64,000 nucleotides of DNA from Mesorhizobium alhagi CCNWXJ12-2 (GCF_000236565.1 NZ_AHAM01000144.1:22684-86683), one strand, 5' to 3'; numbered from the stretch's first letter, positions 1 through 9,969 are shown. Numbers and translations are program-made. The notes: generated from the letters alone by a model not told the origin.

Positions 1-2532
1 GGTCGGGCCATCGGGCGAAAACAGCTTGTCGATGCAGATTTCGGAGCGGTGGGTGTTGCCGGTGACGTCGGTCAGGATATTGCGGAACAGCCGGTCGACC
101 AGCCAGGGCAGCGGCGGATTGTTCTGGTCGGGACGCGGCACCTGCGCCAGTGCGATCTCCAGCTCGTAGAGGCTGTCATGGCGCGCCTCGTCGAAGCGCG
201 GCGCCTGGCTGGTCGGGCCGATGAACAGGCCGGAAAACAGGTAGGACAGCGCCGGATGGCGCTGCCAGTGGAGCACCAGGCTTTTCAGGAGGTCGGGCCG
301 CCGCAGGAACGGGCTGTCATTGGGCGTCGCGCCGCCGACGACGACATGGTTGCCGCCGCCTGTGCCGGTGTGTCGGCCGTCGATCATGAATTTTTCCGCG
401 CCAAGCCGGGTCTGGCGCGCTTCCTCATAGATAGCGGTGGTCGTCGCGACGCAATCGCGCCAGCTCGAGGCCGGATGGATGTTGACCTCGATGACCCCGG
501 GATCGGGCGCAACGCGGATGACGTTGAGGCGCGGATCGTGAGGCGGGCCGTAGCCTTCGATATGAACCGGCAAGCCGGTCTTCTTCGCCGCGTTCTCGGC
601 CGCCGCAATCAAACCGAGGTAATCCTCTAGCGCCTCCGTGGGCGGCATGAATACGCAGAGCCGGCCGTCGCGCGGCTCGACGCTGATTGCCGTGCGCACC
701 GCGCCGCCGATTTCGCCAAGCTCCTGCTCGACGCGGTTCTGCTGGCCGGTGACAGCGGTGAATGACGCCGCCGCTTGGCGGCGCGCCATCTCGTCGGCGC
801 CGGCAGCTTCGGCGGGAGACGGGGCGGCTTCGCGCGGCGGCAGCGGACCGCGCGGAACCGACGGATCGACCGGCACAATGAATGGGAACTGCGACGGCGG
901 CACATAGGGCAGCGTGCCGAGCGGCAGGCGATAGCCGACAGGCGAGTCGCCGGGTACCAGGAAAAGCCGGCCGCGCCGCGTCTGCCATTTCTCCGAACGC
1001 CAGCGGTGGCCGGCGGCCTCGGCATTCCAGCGCTGCACCGGCAGCACATAGCCGGAGGGCTGCGTCAGCCCGCGCTCGAAGACGCGCGCCATGCGACTGC
1101 GCTCCTCCGGATCGTTCAGCTTCGAGTCGGACGGATCGACGTTTTCCGGCAGCTTGCCTTCCTTGAGCAGCCATTCGGCCGGATCCTCATAGGCCTCGGC
1201 GACCATGCCGGTATCGACGCCGAGTTCGCCGGCGATCGCGGTGAGCAGCGTTTCGGCCTGCTGCGGCGTCGTCTTGCCGTCGGCCTTCTCGGTGGCGATC
1301 AGCGACGGATCGCTCCAAACCGGCTCGCCGTCGGCGCGCCAGAACAGCGAAAAGGTCCAGCGCGGTAAGGATTCGCCGGGATACCATTTGCCCTGCCCGT
1401 AATGGAGAAAGCCGCCCGGCGCGAATTTTTCGCGCAGGCGGCGGATCAGCATGTCCGCTTTCTCGCGCTTCGTCGGCCCGACAGCGGCGGTGTTCCACTC
1501 CTCGGATTCAAAGTCGTCAATCGAGACGAAAGTCGGCTCGCCGCCCATGGTGAGCCGGACGTCCTGTTGCTTGAGCACGGCGTCGACTCCTTCGCCGAGC
1601 GCGTCGAGCGCCTGCCAGGAGGCGTCGGAAAACGGTTTGGTGATACGCGGATGCTCGGCGACGCGGTCGACGTGCATATCGAACTTGAAATCGACATTGG
1701 CGAAGCTCGCCATGCCCGAAATGGGAGCGGCGTTGCGGAAATGCGGCGTTGCGGCGAGCGGCACGTGGCTTTCGCCGGTGAGCAGCCCTGAGGTCGGGTC
1801 GAGCCCAATCCAGCCGGCGCCGGGAATATAGACCTCGCACCAGGCATGCAGGTCGGTGAAGTCGTGCGCCGCTCCGGCGGGACCATCGAGCGCTACCAGA
1901 TCGGGCTTGAGCTGGATCAGATAGCCCGAGACGAAGCGAGCGGCGATGCCGAGATTCCTGAGCACCTGGACAAGCAGCCAGCTTGAATCGCGGCATGAGC
2001 CCTTGGCCAGCGCGAGCGTTTCTTCCGGCGTCTGCACGCCGGTTTCCAGGCGCACAATGTAGCCGATCTCGCGCTGGATCCGTGCATTGAGCGCGACGAC
2101 GAAGTTCACCGTATTCGTCTCGGAACGGTCGACCGTTTTCATGAAGGCCGTGAGCAACGGTCCGGCCGGCTCGGGCGTGCGGTAGATCGCCAGATCGTCG
2201 CGAATGTCCTCGGGATAGTCGAACGGAACCGCCTCCGCCGAGGGTTCGACGAAAAAGTCGAACGGATTGTAGACCGTCATGTCGGCGACGAGGTCGACCT
2301 CGATCTTAAGCTCCGTCACCGGCTCCGGAAAGACGAAGCGCGCCAGGAAATTGCCGTAGGGATCCTGCTGCAAATTGGCGAAATGCTCGGCAGGACCGAC
2401 CTTCAGCGAATGGCTCAGCACCTTGGTGCGGGAATGCGGCGCCGGCCGCAGGCGGATCGTTTGAGGCCCGAGAATGACCGGCCGGTCATAGACATAGTGG
2501 GTCAGGTGATAGACGGCTGCGAGAATCGCCAT
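1..2532 (-). CDS. Transglutaminase-like protein with DUF2126 domain (3' end cut by window)
   Basis: The reading frame stays open from an ATG at 2532 to the first base of the window, giving 844 residues of a protein that continues outside. The N-terminus ([18 protein letters not shown]) matches the bacterial transglutaminase N-terminal domain. The transglutaminase core at about residues 165-250 shows the expected triad: Cys in KGSCRDSS, His in DLHAWCEVY and Asp in LDPTSG. From about residue 290 ([12 protein letters not shown]) the protein is DUF2126, with the typical [18 protein letters not shown] stretch. Family members are usually about 1,100 residues, so roughly the last quarter is missing. 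They are often encoded near circularly permuted ATP-grasp and alpha-E genes, which would lie outside this window. The substrate is unknown; a cysteine-dependent peptide or amide role is inferred from the fold. The Shine-Dalgarno sequence at this ATG is weak. Confidence 0.9.
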   Translation of the reverse strand, partial: MAILAAVYHLTHYVYDRPVILGPQTIRLRPAPHSRTKVLSHSLKVGPAEHFANLQQDPYGNFLARFVFPEPVTELKIEVDLVADMTVYNPFDFFVEPSAEAVPFDYPEDIRDDLAIYRTPEPAGPLLTAFMKTVDRSETNTVNFVVALNARIQREIGYIVRLETGVQTPEETLALAKGSCRDSSWLLVQVLRNLGIAARFVSGYLIQLKPDLVALDGPAGAAHDFTDLHAWCEVYIPGAGWIGLDPTSGLLTGESHVPLAATPHFRNAAPISGMASFANVDFKFDMHVDRVAEHPRITKPFSDASWQALDALGEGVDAVLKQQDVRLTMGGEPTFVSIDDFESEEWNTAAVGPTKREKADMLIRRLREKFAPGGFLHYGQGKWYPGESLPRWTFSLFWRADGEPVWSDPSLIATEKADGKTTPQQAETLLTAIAGELGVDTGMVAEAYEDPAEWLLKEGKLPENVDPSDSKLNDPEERSRMARVFERGLTQPSGYVLPVQRWNAEAAGHRWRSEKWQTRRGRLFLVPGDSPVGYRLPLGTLPYVPPSQFPFIVPVDPSVPRGPLPPREAAPSPAEAAGADEMARRQAAASFTAVTGQQNRVEQELGEIGGAVRTAISVEPRDGRLCVFMPPTEALEDYLGLIAAAENAAKKTGLPVHIEGYGPPHDPRLNVIRVAPDPGVIEVNIHPASSWRDCVATTTAIYEEARQTRLGAEKFMIDGRHTGTGGGNHVVVGGATPNDSPFLRRPDLLKSLVLHWQRHPALSYLFSGLFIGPTSQAPRFDEARHDSLYELEIALAQVPRPDQNNPPLPWLVDRLFRNILTDVTGNTHRSEICIDKLFSPDGPT

Positions 2533-2650
2533 GTGCGCCCGGTGCCTTTCGTCGGAAGGCCACCTTTCCACACTTCGTCTCGGGCCGCCAAGAACTTATT
2601 GCACTGCGAAGAGGGATCGATTGCGAGGCTGATCCGGCGCGAAAAGCCTG

Positions 2651-3232
<582 letters not shown>

Positions 3233-3293
3233 TCAACATGTTGGAGCCATTCCATCCGTTTCAGTGGAATAATCGAGCTCCGATGTCCTCGGA

Positions 3294-3318
3294 AACGAAA
3301 GTCCGCGGATAACGTTCC
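3294..3318 (-). promoter_or_regulatory. Candidate sigma-EcfG promoter (GGAAC-N16-CGTT)
   Basis: Read on the minus strand, GGAAC at 3318-3314 is followed by 16 bases and CGTT at 3297-3294. This matches the -35/-10 pattern known for EcfG-type sigma factors of the alphaproteobacterial general stress response. It points at the duplicated FPASDP protein starting at 3172, leaving a leader of about 115 nt. The same segment read on the plus strand gives GGAAA (3291-3295), 17 bases, then CGTT (3313-3316). It could therefore also fire weakly toward the lipoprotein-like gene at 3377. Confidence 0.5.
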
Positions 3319-3376
3319 GCTTTGCCGCGTTCGGTGCAACAATGGCGTCGGGGGCGCAATTCGGCTGGTGAGTGCA

Positions 3377-3715
3377 ATGGCTTCAGGATTTCGTTACGTG
3401 GTGATCATGCTTGCGGCGATGCCGGCATCGGCCTGCTCGTCGCTTCCAGCCGCGATCGAGGCCGAAGTGGTGCGATCGACCCTCTATGACGACATACCCT
3501 GCGGGACGCTGACGGCCCAGCGCGCGACACTGGTCAGGCAATATGGCGATCCCGAAAAGCAGCCCGACAAGAGGCAGCCGGGCGATCCGATAACCCCGAC
3601 CGGATTGAGCGTCGTCACGCCCGATTTCCGCTCGGCGGCGGAAAAGGAGCGCGGCCTCGCCTGGGGCAAGATTTTGGCGATGAACTCGTCGATCAAGCGG
3701 CGGTGCAGCGAATAG
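3377..3715 (+). CDS. Small exported (possibly lipoprotein) hypothetical protein
   Basis: A 112-residue protein. The ATG at 3377 is followed by a short signal-like segment (ASGFRYVVIMLAAMPASAC); an in-frame GTG at 3368 is an alternative start. The PASAC sequence resembles a lipobox without the usual Leu at -3, so it may be lipid-anchored or simply cleaved after ASA. The mature part has two further Cys (IPCG and the final RRCSE) and no recognised domain. The stretch PEKQPDKRQPGDPITPTG is Pro/charged and probably unstructured. It is convergent with the cupin gene (3 nt between stops). The function is unknown. Confidence 0.6.
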   Translation: MASGFRYVVIMLAAMPASACSSLPAAIEAEVVRSTLYDDIPCGTLTAQRATLVRQYGDPEKQPDKRQPGDPITPTGLSVVTPDFRSAAEKERGLAWGKILAMNSSIKRRCSE

Positions 3716-3718
3716 GAG

Positions 3719-4117
3719 TCAGGCCGCCGAATACTGCTCGTCGGTGACGTGTTCGAGCCAATCGACCGAGACGCCGTCCAGCGCCTCCTGCATGGCGATA
3801 TGCGTCATCGAATTGGCCGGCGCGGCGCCATGCCAGTGTTTTTCGCCCGGCTCGAAAAAGACCGTGTCGCCGGCGCGGATGTCGAGGACCGGTCCGCCCC
3901 AGCTCTGCACCTTGCCGAAACCAGTAACGACATAGAGCGTCTGGCCGAGCGGATGCGTGTGCCAGGCCGTGCGGGCGCCCGGCTCGAAGCTCACCACCAA
4001 GGCCCGGATGCGCGCCGGGGCCTCGGCTTCGATGATCGGCTCCTGCCATACCGTCCCGGTGAACCATTTGTCCGGCGCCCGGCGTGACGGCAACGAGCCG
4101 CAGGGGGTGATTTTCAT
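3719..4117 (-). CDS. Cupin-domain protein (QdoI/YhhW-like small cupin)
   Basis: A 132-residue single-domain cupin. Motif 1 is visible as GARTAWHTHPLGQTLYVVTG, with two His metal ligands and the spaced Gln/Glu position. Motif 2 is PGEKHWHGAAPANSMTHIA, with the second-motif His. The protein therefore probably forms a metal-binding beta-barrel. Small cupins of this sort are often annotated as carboxymuconolactone-decarboxylase-associated or uncharacterised, and the substrate cannot be read from the sequence. I chose the ATG at 4117 because GGAG lies 7 nt upstream. The longer open frame to 4339 has no such site and its extra residues look non-coding. Confidence 0.8.
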   Translation of the reverse strand: MKITPCGSLPSRRAPDKWFTGTVWQEPIIEAEAPARIRALVVSFEPGARTAWHTHPLGQTLYVVTGFGKVQSWGGPVLDIRAGDTVFFEPGEKHWHGAAPANSMTHIAMQEALDGVSVDWLEHVTDEQYSAA

Positions 4118-4190
4118 GGCATTTCTCCAGAGGCAGGTCCTTTGCGCGTCAACATAGAGCAGCGATGGCCGGGAGGGAAACGCCGTGATG

Positions 4191-4445
4191 TCAGTGCATC
4201 GTAATGAGGATGCCGGCCTCGCCCGCCGCCGCTGAAAAGGCAGACCGGGCATCGGCGGCGCTGCGCCGGCCTTCAGCGGCGGCGATGAACACGCGCATTG
4301 CGCGTTCGACGGACGGCGTCCTCGGGAGAGGCCAATCATTACTCATCATGCAATCAGCCGCCTCGCGCAGCGATCTTACCAGCAGCGTCTGGTCCTGCTT
4401 GCCGAGATAAATGCCGACTGGAGGCTCAAACCGGATGCTTTCCAT
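4191..4445 (-). CDS. DUF982 family protein
   Basis: An 84-residue protein starting MESIRFEPPVGIYLG. It has the DUF982 layout: a short beta-rich start, SLREAADCMMSNDWP, a central helix (ERAMRVFIAAAEGRRS) and a C-terminal AFSAAAGEAGILI segment. DUF982 proteins are short, occur almost only in Rhizobiales, usually in many paralogues, and have no known function. The open frame extends to 4583, but the upstream part covers a palindromic repeat and is unlikely to be translated. The ribosome-binding site at 4445 is weak, so the start is tentative. Confidence 0.7.
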   Translation of the reverse strand: MESIRFEPPVGIYLGKQDQTLLVRSLREAADCMMSNDWPLPRTPSVERAMRVFIAAAEGRRSAADARSAFSAAAGEAGILITMH

Positions 4446-4537
4446 TTGGGAATTGAAACGCCGGCTCCGGAATGAAGTTCCGGAGTATCGTCGGGGTTTG
4501 GGTCCAGTAAGCGGCGGAATACCAGCTTTCCCCGACG

Positions 4538-4570
4538 CCTCTCCCCTCCCCCTTTGCACAAGGGAGAGGG
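4538..4570. repeat. Short GC-rich palindromic repeat
   Basis: CTCTCCC and GGGAGAG arms face each other around a T-rich loop in the gap between the DUF982 gene and the 74-aa gene. It resembles the outer arms of the longer palindromic elements elsewhere in this window (for example at 17768 and 19342) and is probably a degenerate member of that set. Confidence 0.4.
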
Positions 4571-4592
4571 AAGAATGCCGCACGGAATTCGT

Positions 4593-4817
4593 TCAATGAA
4601 GCTCGTCGATGGGCTCCTTCTGGCGGATGATCTGGCCGGCCTTGTCGACGGCAGGCTCTACGCTGTTGCTGCGCGGACCCGGCTCCACGTCTCCTGAAAT
4701 CTCGGGATCCTGCACTTCGGAGACGCGGCTGCGCGTAGTCGAGTCGCGATCGTCGCGGCGCTTTACCGGCTCGCCGTCCGGCGGCGTCGGAAGCTTTTTC
4801 CTGGGTCTGTCAGCCAT
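4593..4817 (-). CDS. Small hydrophilic hypothetical protein (74 aa)
   Basis: A 74-residue protein starting MADRPRKKLPTPPDGEPVKRRDD. The ATG at 4817 is preceded by AAAGGGA at good spacing, which decides the start over the longer frame to 5084. It is rich in Arg, Asp, Pro and Glu with no hydrophobic core, so it is probably disordered. It ends IRQKEPIDELH. No domain is recognised. It sits just downstream of doeB on the same strand but beyond a strong hairpin (4888-4908), so it need not belong to the ectoine operon. Confidence 0.6.
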   Translation of the reverse strand: MADRPRKKLPTPPDGEPVKRRDDRDSTTRSRVSEVQDPEISGDVEPGPRSNSVEPAVDKAGQIIRQKEPIDELH

Positions 4818-4887
4818 GGCTTTCCCTTTCGATGGATCAAAGGAAAAAACGCCCGGCCGGTGGATCGGTTGCAGGGGTTGGCGGGGC

Positions 4888-4908
4888 TCCCTCCCCGTCG
4901 GGGAGGGA
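4888..4908 (-). terminator. Hairpin downstream of doeB
   Basis: A 21-nt perfect palindrome (10-bp arms, TCCCTCCCCG / CGGGGAGGGA, one-base loop) lies 6 nt past the doeB stop. It has no T-run, so it could terminate the ectoine operon inefficiently or protect the mRNA 3' end. Confidence 0.4.
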
Positions 4909-4914
4909 TATCGC

Positions 4915-5919
4915 CTACTCCACCACCGCCAGCACGGCGGCGCAATCGCCGGCCTTGACCAGACCCGGGAAATGACGCGCGGCGAGCACACCGGACATCG
5001 TTGCCCGGATCTCCTGCGGCGCCCCGCCCGTGCGCCCGACCGAGTGGATGCGCGCAACGACCTGGCCCGCTTCCACACTCTCACCGAGATCGATCATGGT
5101 CTCGATCAGCCCGTCATCCTCGGCGAAAGAGAAGCAGTCGCCGGACGGCATGTCGAGCCAGCGGGTTGGAGTCTTCTCGACCGCACCTGAAACGATGCCG
5201 GCATGGCGCAGCACATTGAGCGTGCCGCGCCGGGCGATCCGCACGGTTTCAGCCCGCGACGTGCCGCCGCCGCCGAGTTCGGTGGTGACGAAAACCTTGC
5301 CCATCTCCTCGGCGGCCGTGTCGTACATGCCGACCGTGTCGATCTCGATCATCCGCATCGAATAGGGCGCGGAGAACGCCGCGACTGCGGCGAACGCCTT
5401 TTGCTCCTGCTCCTTGTCGGGCAGCACGTGGGCAGCGCAGAAGGGCAGGAAGTCGAGCGTCCTGCCGCCCGAATGGAAGTCGAGCACGATGTCTGCCCGG
5501 GGCAAAAGGTGCCGCTGGAAATAGTCGGCGATCTTTTCCGTCACCGTGCCGTCCGGACGGCCCGGAAAGCTGCGGTTCATGTTGCCCTTGTCGATCGGCG
5601 AGGTGCGCGTGCCGGCGCGGAAGGCCGGATAGTTCATCGCCGGCACGATGATGACCGTGCCTGAGACGTCCTTCGGATCGAGCGTGCGCGCCAGATCGTA
5701 AAGGGCCAGCGGCCCCTCATATTCGTCGCCGTGATTGCCGCCGGTGAGGAGCGCGGTTGGCCCCTCGCCGTTGCGGATCACGCAGACGGGGATCATCACC
5801 GACCCCCATGCAGAATCGTCGCGACTATAGGGGAGTCTCAAGAAGCCGTGCTGCACTCCGTCCGCATCGAAATCGACGGTGGGGGAGATGGGCGAAGGCC
5901 GGAGATTTGGCATCAGCAT
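4915..5919 (-). CDS. doeB: N-alpha-acetyl-L-2,4-diaminobutyrate deacetylase DoeB (EutE)
   Basis: A 334-residue member of the succinylglutamate desuccinylase/aspartoacylase (M14-like) family. The zinc ligands are visible in GGNHGDEYEG (His and Glu, about residue 61) and in DIVLDFHSGG (third His). In ectoine catabolism this enzyme removes the acetyl group from N-alpha-acetyl-L-2,4-diaminobutyrate made by DoeA, giving L-2,4-diaminobutyrate; DoeA and DoeB are reported to act as a complex. The gene follows doeA with only 3 nt between them and ends the ehuABCD-eutABC-doeAB run, matching the S. meliloti order (there eutE). The assignment rests on family plus context. Confidence 0.93.
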   Translation of the reverse strand: MLMPNLRPSPISPTVDFDADGVQHGFLRLPYSRDDSAWGSVMIPVCVIRNGEGPTALLTGGNHGDEYEGPLALYDLARTLDPKDVSGTVIIVPAMNYPAFRAGTRTSPIDKGNMNRSFPGRPDGTVTEKIADYFQRHLLPRADIVLDFHSGGRTLDFLPFCAAHVLPDKEQEQKAFAAVAAFSAPYSMRMIEIDTVGMYDTAAEEMGKVFVTTELGGGGTSRAETVRIARRGTLNVLRHAGIVSGAVEKTPTRWLDMPSGDCFSFAEDDGLIETMIDLGESVEAGQVVARIHSVGRTGGAPQEIRATMSGVLAARHFPGLVKAGDCAAVLAVVE

Positions 5920-5922
5920 GGC

Positions 5923-7104
5923 TCAGTTCTTCACGAAAAGCTGGCGCGGGACATTGGCCAGGCACTCGACGCCGGTCTCGGTGATCACGATGCTCTCGGT
6001 GATTTCCAGGCCCATCGTCTCCAGCCACAGGCCGGTCATGAAATGGAAGGTCATGCCGGGCTTCAGCTCGGTGCGGTCGCCGGGGCGCAGGCTCATCGTG
6101 CGCTCGCCCCAGTCCGGCGGATAGGAAATACCGATTGGATAGCCGGTGCGGTTGTCCTTGACGATGCCGTATTTCTTCAGGACCGCGAAGAAGGCGTTGG
6201 CGATGTCCTCGCAGGCATTGCCGGGCTTGGCGGCTGCGAGGCCGGCTTCCATGCCTTCCAGCGTCGCCTTCTCGGCATCGAGGAATTCCTGCGTCGGCTT
6301 GCCGAGGAAGACGGTGCGCGACAGCGGGCAGTGGTAGCGGTTGTAGCAGCCGGCGATCTCGAAGAAGGTGCCCTCGCCCGCCTTCATCGGCTTGTCGTCC
6401 CAGGTCAAATGCGGCGCGGAGGCGTCTGCGCCCGAGGGCAGCAGCGGCACGATCGCCGGATAATCGCCGCCGATGCCCTCGACGCCGCGTGTGCCGGCGT
6501 CATAGATCTCGGCGACGAGATCGCATTTGCGCATGCCGACCTCGATCTTGTCGACGATGCGCTGGTGCATGGATTCAACGATCCGCGCGGCCTTGCGCAT
6601 ATAGTCGAGCTCGGTCGGGCTCTTCACCGCGCGCTGCCAGTTGACCAGCGCCGTTGTATCGACGAAACGCCCGTTCGGCAGGTGTTTCGTCAGAGAGGCG
6701 AAGGCGGCGGCCGAGAAATAGTAATTGTCCATCTCGACTCCGATTCTTTTCGACCCCCATCCCCGGTCCGTCAGGACCTGGGACAGGTAGTCCATCGGGT
6801 GCCGCTCGGTCGACTGCACATAATGGTCGGCGTAGCCGATGATGTTGCTGTGATCGAGATATGCAGTGCGCTTGGCGCCGTTGGCGTCCTGGCCGCGGCC
6901 GAACCAGACCGGCTCGCCATCCGGCGGCACGATCACCGCCTGGTGCACATAGAAAGCCCAGCCGTCATAGCCGGTCAGCCAGGCCATGTTGGAAGGGTCG
7001 GTGACGATCAGCAGGTCGACGCCCCTGGCTTCCATCGCACGCCGCGTCTTGGCGAGGCGATCCGCATATTCGCCGCGCGAAAATTTTAGCATCGGTCCGG
7101 TCAT
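5923..7104 (-). CDS. doeA: Ectoine hydrolase DoeA (EutD)
   Basis: A 393-residue pita-bread (M24/creatinase-type) protein starting MTGPMLKFSRGEYADRL. It opens the ectoine ring to N-alpha-acetyl-L-2,4-diaminobutyrate. The N-terminal domain (about 1-150, with SNMAWLTGYDGW) precedes the catalytic fold. Where metal-dependent M24 peptidases have Asp ligands, this protein reads FFEIAGCYNRYHCPLSRT. That fits a metal-independent, creatinase-like mechanism as described for ectoine hydrolases. The open frame extends to 7224, but the upstream residues look non-coding. ATG 7104 has GAGGA about 11 nt upstream; ATG 7092 is an alternative. It is followed immediately by doeB. Confidence 0.93.
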   Translation of the reverse strand: MTGPMLKFSRGEYADRLAKTRRAMEARGVDLLIVTDPSNMAWLTGYDGWAFYVHQAVIVPPDGEPVWFGRGQDANGAKRTAYLDHSNIIGYADHYVQSTERHPMDYLSQVLTDRGWGSKRIGVEMDNYYFSAAAFASLTKHLPNGRFVDTTALVNWQRAVKSPTELDYMRKAARIVESMHQRIVDKIEVGMRKCDLVAEIYDAGTRGVEGIGGDYPAIVPLLPSGADASAPHLTWDDKPMKAGEGTFFEIAGCYNRYHCPLSRTVFLGKPTQEFLDAEKATLEGMEAGLAAAKPGNACEDIANAFFAVLKKYGIVKDNRTGYPIGISYPPDWGERTMSLRPGDRTELKPGMTFHFMTGLWLETMGLEITESIVITETGVECLANVPRQLFVKN

Positions 7105-7144
7105 TTTCTTGAAAATCCTCGTTTGTTGGGCCTTCCGGCCGGTA

Positions 7145-8137
7145 TCAGCTTTCGAAAATCGTGCCGGCGTCCGCCGCCCTTGCTCGGTCACGCGCCAGCG
7201 TGGCGATCGCCGTATCCTGCACACCGGTTCCGGTCAGGTCGGCGAGCGTGATCTGGTCGGGTGAGGTGCGTCCGGCGTTAAGTCCGGAGATCACCTGGCC
7301 CAGTTCCGAGAATTCCGCATCGGCCGCGACCAGTCCCGCCTTGATGGCGTGGTGCAGTTCGCCGAGCCGCCTCGTCTGCTTCAGGCTGTCCGCAACGTAG
7401 AGGCCGGCCTTTGCCACCAGCGCCGACTCGATCTCGTTCTTGTGCTCTGCGTCCGACCCCATCGCGGTCACATGCTGGCCGGGCGACAGCCATTCGGCTT
7501 TCAGGATCGGCGTCTCCGAAGGCGTGGTAGTAACGATCACGTCCGCGCCCTTGACGGCCTTTGCCGGATCGCTTTCGGCGCGGACGATGATGCCCAGCCG
7601 CTCGCGCAGCGCGGCGGCCGCAGCCTCGGCCTTGACCATGTCGCGCGCCCAGATCCGCGCCTCGCGGATCGGCCGGACGAGCGTGAGCGCTTCGAGTTGC
7701 AGCCCAGCCTGGACGCCTGCCCCGAAGATCGCGGCTACGCTCGCATCCTCGCGCGACAGGTGCTTCGCCGCGACAGCGCCGGCGGCGGCCGTGCGCACAT
7801 CGGTCAGATAGCCATTGTCGAGCAGCAGCGCCTCGACCAGCCCGGTGCGCGACGAAAGCAGCACCATCATGCCGTTGACGCTCGGCAGGCCGAGCTTTGG
7901 ATTGTCGAAGAAGCCGGGGCTGATTTTTATCGCGAAGCCGTCGATACCGGGCACATAGGCTGTCTTGACGTCGACCTCGCCGCGATGCTCGGGAATGTCG
8001 AGCCTGAGGATCGGCGGCATGGCGACCGGCAGCGTCGCCAAAGCGCGAAAGGCATTCTCTACGCATGCGACCGCGTCGAGGTCCAGCCGCACGATCTTGC
8101 GCAGATCGGCTTCGGTGAGGATGGTCATCTTTGGCAT
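7145..8137 (-). CDS. eutC: Ectoine utilization protein EutC (ornithine cyclodeaminase/mu-crystallin family)
   Basis: A 330-residue OCD/mu-crystallin family protein starting MPKMTILTEADLRKIV. It has the family's substrate region near KTAYVPG...FAIKIS and a Rossmann NAD-binding motif, AAIFGAGVQAGLQLEAL, at about residue 130. EutA, EutB and EutC are together needed for hydroxyectoine use, converting it to ectoine; the exact step of each is inferred from family. The in-frame extension to 8200 overlaps the eutB stop and lacks a ribosome-binding site, so ATG 8137 is preferred. It sits between eutB (43 nt) and doeA on the same strand. Confidence 0.9.
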   Translation of the reverse strand: MPKMTILTEADLRKIVRLDLDAVACVENAFRALATLPVAMPPILRLDIPEHRGEVDVKTAYVPGIDGFAIKISPGFFDNPKLGLPSVNGMMVLLSSRTGLVEALLLDNGYLTDVRTAAAGAVAAKHLSREDASVAAIFGAGVQAGLQLEALTLVRPIREARIWARDMVKAEAAAAALRERLGIIVRAESDPAKAVKGADVIVTTTPSETPILKAEWLSPGQHVTAMGSDAEHKNEIESALVAKAGLYVADSLKQTRRLGELHHAIKAGLVAADAEFSELGQVISGLNAGRTSPDQITLADLTGTGVQDTAIATLARDRARAADAGTIFES

Positions 8138-8180
8138 AGAGTATCTTTCTGTGGCGGCTCGCCCGACGAGCAGATCTGAA

Positions 8181-9161
8181 TCACGCCGCCCACTCCCCAC
8201 AAACGATTTTCCGATGCAGCGCCATGTCGATATTGCGGCCGGACATCAGAATCACGACCGGTCCTTCGACGGCGATCTTGCCCGCGAGCAGCGCGGCGAT
8301 GCCGACTGCGCCCGCCCCTTCGACGATCTCGCGTTCCTCGGCATAGGCATGGACAATGCCGGCGGCGATTTCTTCTTCCGAGACGAGCACGATCCCGTCG
8401 AGAAGGTCGCGGATCATGGAGAATGTCAGGCGGTTTTCGAGGCCGATGCCGCCGCCGAGCGAATCCGCCAGCGTCGGCATTTCCTCTACCAGTACGGGTT
8501 TACCAGCGGCCAAGCTGGCCTGCATCGCGGCGCCACGCTCCATCGAGACGCCGATCACTTTTATGGACGGATTTCGCCCCTTGATGGCAGCAGCGACGCC
8601 GGCCGCGAGCCCCCCGCCCGAAACCGGCGTCACCACCATCGCAGCGTCCGGCACATCATCGAGCATTTCCAGCCCGACGGTGCCCTGACCCGCGATAACC
8701 GCCGCATGGTCGAAGGGCGGCACCATTGTGAGCCCCTCTTCCGCAACCAGCCGGTCGACCTCCTCCTGCGCATCGTCCTGGGATTTCCCGACGATGCAGA
8801 TGTCAGCGCCGAGCCGGCGGATTTCCGAAACCTTGTTTTCCGGCACCAGCCGCGACATGCAGATCACCGCGCGGATGCCTTCGAGTTTTGCCGCGTGCGC
8901 CAGCGCCCGGCCGTGATTGCCGGTCGAGGCGGCGACCACGCCCAGGCGCTTCCCGTCGGCCGAAAGCGAAGCGACGGCGTTCGACGCGCCGCGCAGCTTG
9001 AAGCTGCCGGTGGTCTGGCGGTGTTCCAGTTTCAGGTGGACCGGCACGCCCAACCGTTCGGAAAGACCCGTCGAAAGCACGGTCGGCGTGCGCACGATCT
9101 TGCCGGCGATGCGCTCACGCGCCGTCTGGATGTCGGAGAGGTTGACGATTGGGTTGGTCAT
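8181..9161 (-). CDS. eutB: Hydroxyectoine utilization dehydratase EutB
   Basis: A 326-residue fold-type II PLP enzyme of the threonine/serine dehydratase family. The PLP lysine lies in TTGSFKLRGA (about residue 54), the Asn-containing loop is STGNHGRA, and the glycine-rich phosphate-binding loop is PVSGGGLAAG. Alone it would look like threonine dehydratase. Its place between eutA (7 nt upstream) and eutC makes it EutB, proposed to dehydrate a hydroxyectoine-derived intermediate. Length and motifs are complete. Confidence 0.92.
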   Translation of the reverse strand: MTNPIVNLSDIQTARERIAGKIVRTPTVLSTGLSERLGVPVHLKLEHRQTTGSFKLRGASNAVASLSADGKRLGVVAASTGNHGRALAHAAKLEGIRAVICMSRLVPENKVSEIRRLGADICIVGKSQDDAQEEVDRLVAEEGLTMVPPFDHAAVIAGQGTVGLEMLDDVPDAAMVVTPVSGGGLAAGVAAAIKGRNPSIKVIGVSMERGAAMQASLAAGKPVLVEEMPTLADSLGGGIGLENRLTFSMIRDLLDGIVLVSEEEIAAGIVHAYAEEREIVEGAGAVGIAALLAGKIAVEGPVVILMSGRNIDMALHRKIVCGEWAA

Positions 9162-9168
9162 GACGAAA

Positions 9169-9960
9169 TCAGCCTCGCGCCATCGGCATGGTCATCAGCC
9201 GCCCGAACTCGGGCCGCGCAGCCTCGTCGCCGCAGAGGCGAAGACATGACCATGCGCTCGCCAGATTGCTGGAGACCAGCGGACGGCCGGTCGCCTTCTC
9301 GATGTCGATGGCGGCAAGTGCGGCGCGCACCGCCGTGCAGGAAATGAACAGCGCATCGGCGTCATCCGACATCGCGTCGCGTGCAAGCTCGACGAGTGCG
9401 GTTGGCGAAATCCGGGCCATCTCGCGGTCGTCGCGCAGGCCGAGGCAGGTGAAGCTGGCGATATCGAAGCCATGATTGGCGAAATAGCTCGCCATCGGCC
9501 GGCTGGTCTCGACCGTGTAGGGCGTGAGCACGCTGATCCGTTTTGCGCCGAGCGCCCGCAAGCCGCGGACGCCGGCAAGCGGCGGCGTCACCACGGGCAC
9601 GCCCGGCTTTGCCGCCTGGATCGCCGCTTCGATTTCAGCGTCGCCGATGACGACCGAAGCCGCGGTGCAGGAATAGCAGATCGCGTCCAGTTCCTCGCCA
9701 GGCAGGATCAGCGCTGCGGCCTCGATCAGCGACGGCTGCATGGCGCGCAGATTGTCCGGCGTCACCGGATTGGCGAAGGGAATGCGCGCGACATAGACGC
9801 CGATATCCGGCCCCGCGACCATGCGCTGGAAATCCGGCTCCGTCGTATGGTCCGTCGAAAGGATGATCAGCCCTACGCGCTTCTTCAGCGGCCGCGCATC
9901 GAGGGTCGGTCGCGCAGAATAGAGGCGGATTTCGACGGGTGACTTCATGTGAGCGGACAT
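9169..9960 (-). CDS. eutA: Ectoine utilization protein EutA (maleate isomerase/Asp-Glu racemase fold)
   Basis: A 263-residue protein of the Asp/Glu racemase superfamily, closest in layout to maleate cis-trans isomerase. Two half-domains each contribute a Cys: AICYSCTAASVV at about residue 95 and LFISCTAVRAAL at about residue 200. The pair is typical of cysteine-based racemases and isomerases. EutA is required with EutB and EutC for hydroxyectoine but not ectoine use, and is suggested to change stereochemistry of an intermediate. It starts 9 nt after the ehuD stop, so it is probably cotranscribed with the transporter. Confidence 0.9.
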   Translation of the reverse strand: MSAHMKSPVEIRLYSARPTLDARPLKKRVGLIILSTDHTTEPDFQRMVAGPDIGVYVARIPFANPVTPDNLRAMQPSLIEAAALILPGEELDAICYSCTAASVVIGDAEIEAAIQAAKPGVPVVTPPLAGVRGLRALGAKRISVLTPYTVETSRPMASYFANHGFDIASFTCLGLRDDREMARISPTALVELARDAMSDDADALFISCTAVRAALAAIDIEKATGRPLVSSNLASAWSCLRLCGDEAARPEFGRLMTMPMARG

Positions 9961-9969
9961 GGTTCGGTT

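Noticed and set aside
3719..4339. 206-codon version of the cupin gene
   Set aside because: The added N-terminus is non-conserved and crosses the DUF982 gene; ATG 4117 has a good ribosome-binding site.
8181..9161. Biosynthetic threonine dehydratase (ilvA/tdcB)
   Set aside because: Motifs alone would allow it, but the gene is locked between eutA and eutC in the ectoine operon and is too short for IlvA with its regulatory domain.
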